In this document: positions 1 through 11,621 of the stretch, piece by piece
Position numbering within the stretch: the first letter of the stretch is position 1
How the letters are laid out: the number at the start of each line of letters is the position of its first letter
Made by a program: the position numbers and the translations under genes
NCBI GenBank assembly: GCA_028023455.1
Contig: JAQFVV010000056.1
Span: forward strand, 620,001-684,000
DNA length: 64,000 bases
Source of the DNA: Epiperipatus broadwayi
Taxonomy: Eukaryota; Onychophora; Udeonychophora; Euonychophora; Peripatidae
Reading direction: 5' to 3'
Notes under the pieces: model-generated
Told to the model about the DNA's origin: nothing
The model's input: only the letters and a program-made list of their open reading frames with translations
Databases searched by the model: none

Positions 1-506
1 TAAATCAAAAACATATTTTTCCAGTTCATCATTATTTGATACAAATCTTGCTGAATTATTAATTGATAGAATAATCAATTTTATTTATAATAAAAATTTT
101 TTTTTGAAATAATCCTTAAATATTTTAAAATTTTGAAAGATATTTGATATAAAAACTTTGCGGAAAATTAGTCATTAATATGTATACAATATGATTGAGT
201 CATAAATCCAACAATAGAAATATGAATGAAAATACCATTTAAACTTATAGATTACATAGTAGAAAAAAAAAATTAATTAAAAGTTATTATGCTAGTAAAA
301 ACTCTTGAGTAAAATGCCTTATCAAGGTTGATATTTGAGTTTGATACCATTACAACAGTATCAAAAGTAAATGCTTTTCTCAGAGTTCTGTTGGATGGTT
401 GAATAATTATTTCTAGTGTAATAAATTTTAACTGATGGTCAAAGTATTTAATAAAATTGAAAATAATGATTATTAAAATTATTTATTAATTAAAAAAATG
501 TATTAC
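1..506. other. A+T-rich noncoding sequence
   Basis: I see no coding region, RNA gene or element boundary here. The sequence is A+T-rich with short homopolymer runs. The first recognisable structure is the left target duplication of the hairpin element that starts at 520. Confidence 0.6.
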
Positions 507-519
507 TTGGTTTGAGAAA
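507..519. repeat. Target site duplication of hairpin element A
   Basis: TTGGTTTGAGAAA occurs exactly here and again at 774-786, directly abutting both ends of the palindromic insertion. Confidence 0.75.
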
Positions 520-773
520 AAAATAATCAAATCAGATGTCACATAACCTAATTAATAAGCTTGTATTTACAAATATTATATATAGAGGTCACAAAATAAG
601 CTCTTAATAAGCTTTGAGAATATCCCCAACCCCAGACTGGTTTTCTGCTAGTGGTTTCTAATGCTTGAATATCCTAGCACCTCACTGATGATACCAATAG
701 CAGAAACCAGCCTGGGATTGGGGATATTCTCAAAGCTTGTTAAGAGCTTATTTTGCGAGCTCTATATATAACA
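520..773 (-). mobile_element. Hairpin element A with hammerhead-like core
   Basis: A 254-bp insertion flanked by a 13-bp direct duplication, TTGGTTTGAGAAA, at 507-519 and 774-786. About 60 bp of 'tail' at the left (520-579) precedes a long inverted repeat: the arm at about 580-652 pairs with about 690-768, sharing GCTTTGAGAATATCCCCAA. The right arm contains a degenerate hammerhead-type core on the plus strand: CTGATGA at 685-691, GAAA at 703-706, then GCC where NUH is expected, with a 4-bp helix I (681-684 with 713-716). The tail-to-hairpin order is reversed relative to elements E, F and D, so I read the element as lying on the minus strand. The long duplication suggests target-primed insertion. 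Origin from a Penelope-like element is inferred. Confidence 0.75.
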
Positions 774-786
774 TTGGTTTGAGAAA

Positions 787-1640
787 TCTGAATTAAAAAT
801 GTTAGAATTTATTTAATTGTATATAAAACACAAAACAAATGCATATATGCAATCAGCAAAAACAGATTTTGACGATGCAATAAATGACTATTATATAAAT
901 AGTTAGGATTAAATAATTATCTTCAAAATGCAATTTAAAAACTTGGGAGTGTTAGAAACTATATATATTACAATTTGATCAAATGTAGCTTCTGTATTAT
1001 TAAGACTTTTTAGGGCATTCACTTTATTTTCTTTATAATCTTTAATATTTATGTTGAATATTTGTTATAATGTTTATAGGAAATGTCCTGAGAAACATTC
1101 TTCACAAACGAATATCTAAAGAGACGTTAAATAGTCTTTTTTTTATTTTTAATTAAAATGAATAGAAATAAAAAAATGTTAGTCTAATACTTGTTTCATG
1201 CTATATAATTCAGGAAACATTTTAATTGTGCACTAGTAGCATCTGCCTGCTCACTATATAATAGTATTTTCAATGTCCCTGCAGCCTCCCATAATCTATT
1301 TATCACTGTCATTATTCAGGACAGAAAACTGGTTGATAAAAAAATTGTATTCGCTATTATAGTTGTAAGCTCATAAAAGTTTATTATATATTTTCCCATT
1401 TTTTTTATATTATTTGTGAAATAATGCACTAGTATGTGATAGTAATGGTTTAAATTCAGAATTGACTTGTATTTATATTTTATTTTATTTGAATAGAGGA
1501 ATTATCAGAAAACCTCTGGATTTTTTTTTAGATAATTATTCCACAGATAATTCAACCAATTGTCAAGAATTTACAAATAAATTGGTATTTTGTTATTCTG
1601 AGCTTTTTAAGTAAAATTTATCCATACATTAACTTTACGA
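787..1640. other. A+T-rich noncoding sequence
   Basis: No open frame, repeat boundary or RNA-like structure could be supported in this stretch. Confidence 0.55.
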
Positions 1641-1779
1641 CCGGTTGAACCAAATTATTTCATCTTTTGGCTAATTCGCCCCTAGTGAATTTTTTCGTAA
1701 GTATTATACATTAAAATGCGTGTAAAACAATATATTTTAGTATAATAATTTGTTTTCCGAAAATTCCACGTTAAAAAGC

Positions 1780-1910
1780 AGGAAATTCAAAATTCCCGCT
1801 CATACAATAGACATAAGCCCCGCCCTTACATATTCAGCCATTGCTTCTTGCCGAGGCTGTAAAACATTCAGTGTTTTGTGACATTGCAGTTTCCAATGAC
1901 GTAAAAACAT
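1780..1910. promoter_or_regulatory. Promoter-like GC island (GC box, CCAAT, CRE-like)
   Basis: A short, less A+T-rich island in very A+T-rich surroundings. It holds a canonical Sp1/KLF GC box (GCCCCGCCC, 1817-1825), a CCAAT box (1893-1897) and an overlapping CRE-like TGACGTAA (1897-1904), plus several isolated CpGs. This clustering of Pol II promoter motifs within 90 bp is unusual for the window. No adjacent coding exon is recognised, so the direction and even the reality of a promoter remain inference. Confidence 0.3.
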
Positions 1911-1920
1911 GTTTATTTGC

Positions 1921-4590
1921 AAATTTATTACGGTTTTAAATTATTATTTTTAAATAATTTGTACCACATTTATTAGATATCAAGAAATATAAATTATTAA
2001 TAACTTATTTTGACTTGAAATACTTTATTTTCAAAAATATGACATTATATTATCAGCTAATGTAAATATAGCCTGAAGCAAATTAGAAGATGAGCTATGA
2101 CATAAACAATCTACTTTATTTACGAGTAAAGAAAATATCGTAATTTTGCAATAGATATTCAAAAAATTTAAATATTTAAAGCATAATTCATTAGATATAA
2201 GAGAAATAAATAATTATTCGTTTCAAATGTTTAAAAATAATAAAAATTAAGAAATATTTCATTGATTTTATAAACTAAAAATAATCTTTCTCGAAACGAT
2301 GACGTGTAAAGTCTTTGTTTTGATTACAATCTCATTTTTTAAATATTTACAGAAACAAAATGTGAACATTTAAAATTTATTTCAGTAGTAGATAAAAATA
2401 TCTATCAAATGAAGTCAAATTTATTATTTTCTGAAAAGAAATAATCATTTTATCATATATTTTACATTGATGTGTGAGACAAAGAAAAACGTCAGAAATG
2501 CTGAAATGTAAGAGGCATGATGCTACAATTTGGAATGGTTAATCATAAAGAAAATGCATTTTTTCATGGAAAAGGAGCTATATATACTTAATCATTAAAT
2601 TCACGGCTTATTTTGTTATATAAAATTAGATGTTTTGAATATTGCTATTTTTGTAAATTTTTAGCAATGATTAATTGATACATAAGTATATTAAATAATT
2701 ATAATTGTGCATTTACTTTTTTTTTAAAAAATTATAATTATCATTTTGTTGTAATCATTGATTTCTCTAAAACAGATAATTAAAATATATATATTGAGAC
2801 AGACTGTGTCTCATAGCATACACAGAGAATGTGTAACCCTAATGGTGTGTCTGTGCATATATATTTAAAGTTTAAAGAAAAGAAAAAATGAATATTTAAA
2901 ATAGTGTAGAATGATTTAAAAATTAAGTAAGTAGTAATGATTTATAATTTGGAATACTAATAATTATTTTAAAGTATATTAAAAAATTTTCTGATAGTAA
3001 TATATTATTTATTTCTAAATTTGTCAGAAATGTACAATTTTAATATAACTAGCTAAATAAAGATATTTATTTTAATTGACATTTACAGAAATTATGATTT
3101 TTTAATATGTTTGTACTTAAACAGATTGAAAAAAAGTTTTAAAGAAAAACTATTTTTAAATATATTTGATTTTGACTTTAACTGATTATTTATCTTTTTG
3201 ACATATATGTGTTCAAGTATATCATTGATATGAGATAGAGTGGTGAATGGTGGGTCATGTGAAAGTCTGTGCTTATAGATCCTATATATTACATATTTGA
3301 TTTTGATAAATGTAAAATAGTTATAATCTTGCTTATTATTAATTAAGATGGACAAAATACTTTAATCTTTCCTATTTATCAAATTGGTACATTCTTTAAT
3401 ATCTATTACAAATAGTATAGTCAATTTAATTTGAAAAGAGATAGAAATAAGACATTTAATTATTTATACGTTAAAGAAGTTTGGAATTTGTAAACAAAAC
3501 ATATCAAAATCTCTTCATAGCATTTCTCGAAGATATTCATGCAATTTTCTGTCAATATTGTTATTGTATATTACTATTAGTAATATTTTTTTTCTGTAAA
3601 ATTACATTTTTTTTTTTTGATTAGTTTGTACAATTCTTTTGTAAAATTATACATTAAATTTTAAAATTACATTAATTTGCAATGTTTTTTTTATAAAATT
3701 CTGCATTAAATTTTTAAATTATGTTGTCATTAGTTTATATATATATATATTGTAAAATTACATTAATACTTTGTTTTGAAAATTTTAATTTTATTAATTA
3801 ACGTGTTCACTATGGTTTGGTGGTTGTAGCTGTTATGTTACCCATACGCAAATAGTACTTTTGAGATTTGAAGAATATATAATATAACTATAAGTTGACC
3901 ACTAGTATTAGAGCTTGTACATGTGTTAGCCAAAATATTTCATATTGGGAATAACAGCCTTCTTAAACATACCAGCATTGAATGAAGCTGAAACTTGATA
4001 GGAGATTCATTAAGTACATATATATTATCTTGTATAAACTGCTTTATTTACATTTAGAAACACAAGTGATGAAGACCTACAATTGAGGAAAGAGCCAGAA
4101 ATATATATATATAATATGCCTCATTTAATTTTGGAAACAATAAAAAATGAAAATCAGTTTTTTAGAGCATAAACAGAAAAACTTTTAAATTTCAACTGAT
4201 TTTTCTAATTTATTTATTTGAAAGTAAGAATTTATTAGTGATTCTTAAATGAATTATAGTATCTAGTCAAGTAATTAATTTAAAAGGTATTAATGGAAAT
4301 GAAATTAACCTTTTGATTAACATAGTAACCATGCTGAATTTTTATTAGTGACTTTTGAATAGTGCTGGTTAAGAAATTTATTTAAAGAGTTGTCAATGGA
4401 TACAAGGTTAATTTTTTGATTAATATGGAAACCACATTTTGATTTTTAATGAAAATATTTAAAATAAAATCTTTATGATAACTTCAGTTTACATTATGCA
4501 AAAATCTTAAATATATGTTATCAGAAAAATGGAGAAAAACTCTATAAAATCATATGAAAACCATTTCTTATGCTTTCATAATTTGCTAAC
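1921..4590. other. A+T-rich noncoding sequence
   Basis: Long A+T-rich stretch with TA dinucleotide runs (for example near 3740 and 4100). Short open frames on the minus strand around 3.1-3.4 kb have biased low-complexity composition and look accidental. No element boundary could be set. Confidence 0.55.
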
Positions 4591-4697
4591 AGAGTAGCAA
4601 CTTCATACAGTATTACCATCTAATGCAAACCATAGGTATCAATTGATGCTAGAATGTTAGTGCATCAAAATCCTTATCTAGTTTCTATTAATCCAAT

Positions 4698-4740
4698 ATC
4701 TTCAGACTAGTTTCTAGTTTATGGCTTTCTTCAGTGAAGA
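4698..4740 (-). ncRNA. Hammerhead-ribozyme-like motif in element B
   Basis: Read on the minus strand: helix I strand UCUUCA, CUGAAGA, a 13-nt stem II region, GAAAC-UA-GUC, then UGAAGA. All invariant core positions I can check (CUGANGA, GAAA, NUH with stem III reduced to A-U and C-G) are present. Helix I pairs perfectly over 6 bp. Stem II (AAGCC...) pairs poorly, so activity is doubtful. Minimal hammerheads with very short stem III are known from Penelope-like elements. Confidence 0.5.
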
Positions 4741-4781
4741 GTTTTCTATTTGAGAGCAATGCAACTTCATCTTTGAATCTA

Positions 4782-4918
4782 TATAGTATTAATATCATCT
4801 ATTTTCTTTATTACCTTTTACAATACTTTTTTACATCCCATTGTACAAACTAATAAAGAACATAGATAATATTAATATTATATGGATTTGGTAATGCAGT
4901 AAGAAAGATAAAGTTATA
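4782..4918 (+). mobile_element. Hairpin-tail element B2 nested in element B
   Basis: A 137-bp insertion bounded by 13-bp duplications ATCTTTGAATCTA at 4769-4781 and 4919-4931. Removing it restores colinearity with element D across the same point. The first about 32 bp form an inverted repeat with about 4850-4885 (TATAGTATTAATATCATCT against the complement of AGATAATATTAATATTATA). This is followed by a roughly 33-bp single-stranded tail. The architecture matches elements E, F and G, but the arm sequence is unrelated to them. Confidence 0.7.
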
Positions 4919-5069
4919 ATCTTTGAATCTAATGTATTCCTCCAGCACTTTTATATTTTTAGTTAATTATAAAACTATGATCCCAAATTGAAAACAGTAA
5001 TGTTTTCAATCCAAATCTTGATTATAATACAATAAGTATTGTTTATTGTATAGTCTCTAAAATAATGAT

Positions 5070-5999
5070 TTGAGGTCCCTAAAATACTAATAATAATTCA
5101 AACTTTTTATTGACTGGTTACTATTATTATTAATAATATTGTTGTTATCATTATTATTAAAATACATAATAGCATTATAAATCCAGCTATCTTATGAAGT
5201 AAATTTTAAAAATCCAAGATGTCTTCCATATTTTAAGAGCATTTGAAATTTTTGCAGCAATTTTTAAAAATTGCTGTTTTTTATATATTTTTCAAGATAT
5301 ATACACTTACATACAATTAATTTTAAAAAAAGGGGGAGCAATACACTAATAAAATACATAATGCTGCAAAAATGTAGATAAATTAGTTAAAATAGAGTGC
5401 ATAAAACAATATTTATATTTGTGTACACATAATGGTAAAACTAGTTGCAATAGTGATAAACTTTTAATTTAATAATTACATGTTATAACTGGATCTATTT
5501 ATTTTTGATTCGTGTTTAAAATAATTGCATAAGAAGAAATAATATCTTATGGTATATAATGTTATAATGATGATATGTTGCGTATCTGAGATAGAAAGAA
5601 ATCTTATATTTATTTTTCATTGCTTTTTACTTTTATATCAATAAAAGTTATGATATAAAATTTTTATTTTGAAATAGTAAATTTCTTTTGATTTACATTT
5701 TATATTTATTTTAACTTATTAGTTACATTGGAACTTTTAAGAAAAATTTATAGTTATATATATTAACATGCCAATAATACAAATAAGTTCTTATAAGCAA
5801 AATTTGCCTAAGGTCATTCTACAAAATAACTTTTTAAAACTATGTTTTTGAAGGAACTATTTAAAGTCATTAAACAATGTTTTTATAATTATGTTCTTGC
5901 AATTTTATTAATGTCTATTAGCTCCTATGTATACTTTATCATTGTTTTCGAGGAATCCGATAGACTCTTTCTTTAATTGCCTTAATTTTTTTTTAAATA
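5070..5999. other. A+T-rich noncoding sequence with a small palindrome
   Basis: Contains a perfect 20-bp palindrome AGCAATTTTTAAAAATTGCT near 5257-5276 and ATT-type microsatellite at 5125-5160. No gene is supported. Confidence 0.55.
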
Positions 6000-6007
6000 C
6001 TATAGAG

Positions 6008-6315
6008 CAGAGGTAATCAACCTTTTCATACCTACCGCCCACTTTTGTATCTCTGTTAATAGTAAAATTTTCTAACCGCCCACCGGTTCCACAGTAATGG
6101 TGATTTATAAAGTAGGGAAGTAACTTTGCTTTATAAAATTTATAAAGTAGAATTACAACAAAGTAAAGCAAATAAATCTCTATGAAATTTTTTTAAAAAG
6201 TCAATTAAATTTAAAAAAAAAGAAAGTGCTTCAGTGGTTGACAAAACCCCTAATGCCCACCATGAAGACTGGAATGCCCACTAGTAGGTAGTAGGGACCA
6301 GGTTGACTACCACTG
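6008..6315. mobile_element. Non-autonomous hAT-like transposon (MITE)
   Basis: 308 bp with imperfect terminal inverted repeats: left CAGAGGTAATCAACCTTTT, right (as complement) CAGTGGTAGTCAACCTGG. The flanking duplications are CTATAGAG (6000-6007) and CTATAGAA (6316-6323), 7 of 8 matching. An 8-bp duplication and CAGNGGT...CAACC termini are the signature of hAT-family elements. No transposase frame lies inside. The open frame on the minus strand over this segment is an accident of the repeat. Confidence 0.75.
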
Positions 6316-6445
6316 CTATAGAAGATCTGTGCAACTTGAATCAAACAAGAGTGAACTCCTACCACCCACTAGTGGGTAGTAGGGACCAGGTTGACTACCA
6401 CTGCTATAGAAGATTCGTGCAACTTGAATCAAACAAGAGTGAACA
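6281..6445. repeat. 88-bp tandem duplication spanning the hAT right end
   Basis: The unit CTAGT(A/G)GGTAGTAGGGACC... recurs with a period of 88 bp (starting 6281 and 6369). It includes the right terminal repeat, the target duplication and about 45 bp of flank. The duplication therefore happened after the transposon inserted. Confidence 0.75.
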
Positions 6446-6560
6446 CTGAGTTAGCCAAATACTATATAATAGGGTGGCACCTCTTATTGCCCAAAATTTC
6501 CTGAACAAATACTCTGAATCAGTGTTATCATCAATGGGTCTTTCCTTTTTAAAATTGAAT

Positions 6561-6660
6561 GAATTATCATTCTGCAGTCATTCAATTTAATACATCTGTT
6601 TAAAATGTGTTATTCAGAATTATCGTTCTGCAGTCATTCAATTTAATACATCTATTTAAA
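6561..6660. repeat. About 56-bp tandem duplication
   Basis: GAATTATC(A/G)TTCTGCAGTC followed by ATTCAATTTAATACATCT occurs twice with a period of about 56 bp, near the presumed 3' end of the minus-strand LINE at 6665-12190. Confidence 0.7.
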
Positions 6661-7188
6661 ATGTGTCTCTTCTTCTATACCCCATAAAGCACACTTATCA
6701 TCAATTGACTTGTAACCTGTGTTTTTCTACCAAAAAGCTACCTGTGGCAAGCACATCAAGATTGATCATAACCAAAAAATTAAAGTATTTTGGCTCCAGA
6801 CCCCACCATTTAATTTTTTTTTTTAAAAGGCAAATATGGTTATATTAAGAGTTGAACCTGTTAGCAGGATTGAATCATAAATGAGGTTATAAGCCTCCCA
6901 GTATCTTAAATTTTGTGAGTTTGGCCTGGTTTGGAACAATTCATTTTTGTAATATCAGTTAATAAATCAAAGAAACAACCACTCCCTCTTCTAGGGGGGA
7001 GTAGGAGGGGGACTATTTGTGGGCAACATATTAATCAGGAAGAAGCTTTTTTGAATTATATTGTTAAGTCTATAAAACATATTGAAAGCATGCTGGAGCC
7101 AAAATACCTGTACCGAATGTAGCCCCAGGCCATTCAATTTAGTAGACGTTTGCATCTTTTGGAGGCTAATCGCTACAGTTCTGCCTCA

Positions 7189-8304
7189 TCACAGAAGGTG
7201 GGAACAAATCATGTTGATGCCACGAATGAATTTCCCAGTGAATTTCACAAATGGCAAAAAGAAAGCAATCCTTGGGCATAACAGCCTATTAAGGAGGTCT
7301 GTCTTGGCATATGAGGAGGTGTGTATTTTTCTCAAAGAACCAATGATTATTTTAGCGGCTGCCATTATTGAGTTTTGAACCTCCCTCCTCATTGCCAAAG
7401 GGAAGAGGTTAAAAGCCATGCTGAGAAACTTGGGAGGTTTAGCTACAAAGGAGTAAGGGATCCCATCATCTGAGAACCATCTCCTTGCCACCGACCTCCA
7501 AATTGAAGCATAATCCCGATTCACTAGAAAAATTGTGACATTAATTTTATGAGCTCAGAGATGTACTTATGGGATGATAAAAACACCACCAGGTCATCCA
7601 TGTATGAGATGTGATGTATGCATTTTTTTAATACTAGGAGCAAAGAACTCCAGAACGATTCTGTTCAATGGATATTAGGATGGAATTCTTGTATAAAATA
7701 AATAACAGGGTACTCAGAGAAGAACCCTGAGGGATAGATTTACTTGGGGTGAAAGATTTACATAATTTGTCATTCAATGATATAGAAATCCTCATATTCA
7801 TCAGAAGATTACAAATTATATTAACACTGGAGGAAGTGTCCAGTTTGCCCAGCAGCTGAACAAGGCATGCGATATTGACAGAACAAATGCCCCCACAATG
7901 TCCAGATGCACTATGATGGGTTTGGATCTTCTATGCCTTCTTGCATCATCTACTATTAGCTTAAAGAGGCTAATAGCCTCCACAGTAGACTCTCCTTTTT
8001 TGGCAAACTGGAAGGTCAATATATGTAACAGAATCTTATCCTGGAGTTTATCCTTGATTATGGATTCTATAATTTTGATTATCAATGGTGTCATGGACAT
8101 AGGGCATAGATTCTCAAGAGGGGAAGGGATAATCCCCCTCTTGAGAAATGGCACCATAGCAATCGGATAAAGCCTGTCAATTAACAGTGGGTGGGAAGCA
8201 AGGAAGTTCACTATATTTAGGATTATCAGTATAGCAAAGGCTTGAAGGTGTTTGAAGATGAATATTGGAATATCATGGAGACCCGGATGCATTCTGTCTA
8301 CCAT
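7189..8304 (-). pseudogene. LINE ORF2 reverse transcriptase remnant (YMDD)
   Basis: The frame 8304-7816 aligns with RT motifs 0 to A: VPFLKRG, a degraded 'NYRPIS.TPLI.KIIE' box, F.KG.STVEAI, and LDIVGAF. The aspartate usually following GAF is valine here, as expected of a dead copy. In another frame HISYMDDLVVF provides motif C, with YMDD at 7604-7593. The 7524-7189 frame (AMRREVQNSIMAAAKIIIGSL...) is the thumb or C-terminal region. Recognition rests on motif order. The exact clade cannot be decided by eye. Confidence 0.65.
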
Positions 8305-8512
8305 GGCTCATCTTGCTAGGCTCAAGACTCAACTCTTGATCATGCTGAATATCGGTGTCTGCCAGTTTGTTCTGTTAATGAATTAGAATTTGTTATGAAT
8401 ATCTGCCTCATAAATACTATGACTCATCTTGCTAGGCTCAAGACTCAACTCTTGATCATTCTGAATATCGGTGTCTGCCAGTTTGCTCTGATAATGAATT
8501 AGAATTTGTTTT
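8305..8512. repeat. 116-bp tandem duplication inside the LINE
   Basis: CTCATCTTGCTAGGCTCAAG starts at 8307 and again at 8423, and about 90 bp following each is nearly identical. It lies in the RT-endonuclease linker of the dead LINE. Confidence 0.75.
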
Positions 8513-8888
8513 TAACATTGGAAAATACCAGTGTAAATGTTCTCTCCTACCTTAATTGCTTTTGGGGTCTTGGATTTATTCTGGCAACCAAGCGCCCACT
8601 TAACATACACCTGGAAAAGGCATGCTGTTTAGAGAGATAGAACTGGGATTTTTTTGGTTGCCAGATATTCAATGAGAGTCTGTTGTATGTTGTAGTACTG
8701 CTGCTTTAGTGTTATGATTGTTTGAACTGTAGGGTGTGTTGGAGGGATTTCTTTTAAGGTTTTCTGTATCACCTCCATTTTATGAAGTAGGGTAGTCGGT
8801 CCTTTGTTCTTCCTGGTATAGTAATGTATGAGAGGACAAAATATGAATGAAAGCAAACCAACCCTCAGCCGGAGGAAGAGAAAGGATG

Positions 8889-9620
8889 TCAATTATTTAA
8901 AAAAAAATAGGCCTCAGAGATTATTGCCTCTGGGGTCCCTGACTTAAGTAATATTCTGATTGGGGTCTTAGCATGTGCACCGGCTTGAGGAGGCAGATCC
9001 ATGGATAATGATATAGTTAGAGCATGGTGGTTGGAAATTGCAATGGGAGATATTACAGGGTTAATGTAAAAATGTAATTTGGGCAAATAAAAGTGGTCTA
9101 TTAATATGGAATATTGTCTGGTATAGAAAAAGCAAGTGTCAGGTGGAAAAAAAACTCTGTGCACACATCAAGCGATTGTTCAGTAGGTTTAAATATTTAT
9201 AATGAAATTCATCATAGCTAAGATTGAAGTCCCCAAGTAAGGATGTGGGGAATGGATTGGCATTTAGTGCCACATTCATTAATTGTAATGTATTATAAAT
9301 CAATGATACATTCCTTTTAAGATAGAGAAAAATGATATTAAAATTACACGCATTGATGGTAATTGGTGAAAAAATTATATTGCTATTAAGTAGACTTATT
9401 TTGAAACTTTTAACCGGCGAATTATGTGGGATCAGAATTGCAAACTCCACCGAGGGGTGATTGGCAATGGAAAAATGAAAAGATTCTAGGTTCTGCAGTT
9501 TTTAATTTATCTGTGGGTTCATCACTGCATGGAGCTTGGTCTTCGCCATGCATACCAAATTTGGGGAGAAAGTACGAGTCCAGCTTCCAGTTACATCTAT
9601 CCTTTTGGCAGAGCTAAATC
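8889..9620 (-). pseudogene. LINE ORF2 apurinic-type endonuclease remnant
   Basis: The open frame from 9450 has LLGDFNLSYDEFH, the GDFN metal-binding box of APE-type LINE endonucleases. The next frame (9164-8889) has DHF...SPIAISNHHALTISL, equivalent to the terminal SDH box with D replaced by N. That change and the frameshift at about 9150 would destroy activity. Further upstream, to about 9620, the frame continues with stops. This domain normally nicks target DNA for target-primed reverse transcription. Confidence 0.6.
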
Positions 9621-11621
9621 CCCATACATTCACAGCTACAAATTTAAAAAACATGGATGATTAAAGACAATGAGCACACTATTATCTGGCAGAACATTTC
9701 ACAGAGCAAGAGCACTTTTATGGCATCTTTGCTAAATTGACTTATTAAATTATTTCTAAATTTGCTTTTACCATCTCTTCCATGGGGAGTAATCTAGATG
9801 ATTCATCCAACACTCTAACTACTAAGTGATGGTTCAACCTGGGAGAGCCAGAAGTCTTGGCAGGCGGAGAATTGTTCATGCTGTTCAAATTATCCAAGCA
9901 TTGCACTATATTATCACTAGCAGGCTTTTCTTTCTTACTATGTTGCAGCTTTTCCCCTTTGTTCAGTTTTGAGCCTGACTCTTAAGTCTGAATCAGAAAA
10001 ATCTCTAGTATTAAGAGAAGCAGGGTGGTTTCTTGATTTATTATTCCTGTTTGAAGCTTTTCTCTTAGCCTTGTATTGTTGATGTATAGTTGATTATTCC
10101 ATCACCATGATGTCCGAATCTGTAACTTATAAAACTTGTTTGTATTCTGGAAGAGCCAGCCCACAATCTGCTGAGAAAGGTATGTCACTACTAACCGGCT
10201 CAGCAAGAAACTGTGTTATCAAAACCTGGGCTGTTGCTGGCTTCATAATTTCCATTAAGGGCAATTGATCCAAATCTTGTTGATCACATAACAACAGGTT
10301 AGCAGACTCCAAAAGCATAGTTTGTTTTTCAGTTTGAATACCAGCTTGTTTGGTCTAAATAATCATCTGAGCACATTTTGTGAAACTTTTTTAATGTGAC
10401 ATTGGCTGCAAATTCTATTGGGACAATCCCTAACCAAGTGCATCCGCATACGGCACCAGAAGCATTGCGGTAGGATACCCTTAAATGAAATAATCAACGG
10501 GGCTCTCTCAGCATAATGGACTGTCAGGATTGAAGTTGATAAAATTTTTATTGAGAGTATCAGGTTGAATTTGGCAGAGTTTGTTAATACTGTGCTATTC
10601 ACACATTTTTCCAAAAGGTACTCATCCCGTATTGTGTGAGAAGTCTTTGCAAGTCCTGCTGTTCATAATTTAAATGACAATTTCAAATCATACCATCCTA
10701 TATTACAGGCCTGTCGATATCTGTAACTACAATTATTTTCTTATCACAACATTTTTGAGCTTTTTGTATTATGTTCCTTTGCCGTATGCTTTTACATTCT
10801 AGAACTTTGTATCAGTTATCCGGATGATTTAATGCTTTGTGTATCTGATGCCAAAGACCTTTTGCTGTAATATCATTGTATAAATTATTTTAAGAAAAGT
10901 GTTTAGGTTCCTATCTTTATCAGTCACAGCCATGATAAGAGATCTATCATTATAATAATTTGTGAAAGAACTTAGCAATTGTTGAGGTGTATGATGATTG
11001 AATTCACAAGCAATATTGTTTATTTAGTTCTCATCTAAGTTGCCATCAAAAAAATTTATCTTCTGTCATCAGAATGTCTTCATGCTCCATAATGTCATCA
11101 TTGTTAAATAATATATATTCAGTATTTTCTACTTTGGTATTGCTTAATTGTGAGTGAATATTTTTGGTCTAGTAATTTTACAACACTGGCATAAAGTGTT
11201 CTACTTGTTTTGCTTTCATTGTTCAGATTTTTCTTTTCCATAGGATTTAATTCTTTCACAGTTTTATAATCAGGTGTATTAACAGAAAAAGGTTACTGAT
11301 CCCTTTTCCCTTGAAAAATAGCATTTCTAACATTTTTGTTGCTTATCCCCATAGTTTGCAATAAGTTAGGAAATTCAGCCCCTCCTCCCTCATTTACAGT
11401 TTCTTTGAAATCCATGGAAGAGTCATCAGTATATAGAAAAAAACTGCTTGTTGTAGGATTATTTGTCTTAGAAATTTTTTGTTTGACAGATCTTGTTATT
11501 AATCGATTTTTTTTGTGTGATTAATTGGAGCCTTCTTGGGACTTTCTGAGTCTTTAACATTACTAATGGTATTTTTTTTCAAAAACACTATAGTTTGATT
11601 TTCTAACAATCTCATTTTGAC

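Larger units (their letters stand above)
4590..5060 (-). mobile_element. Hairpin-family element B, decayed, with hammerhead-like core
   Basis: Colinear with the left half of element D (38134-38370): shared blocks include the ...ATCCAATATC...CAGACTAGTTTC... module and a TGTTTTCAATCCAA block (near 5003; near 38340 in D). On the minus strand it carries CTGAAGA (4728-4734), GAAA (4711-4714) and the triplet GTC (4705-4707). Helix I of 6 bp is formed by TCTTCA upstream and TGAAGA downstream (4699-4704). CTGAAGA fits the hammerhead consensus CUGANGA. The outer boundaries are diverged and no target duplication was found, so the ends are approximate. A second hairpin element is nested inside. Confidence 0.55.

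Noticed and set aside
5908-6171. 87-codon open frame on the minus strand
   Set aside because: It overlaps the hAT-like MITE ends and has no recognisable domain.
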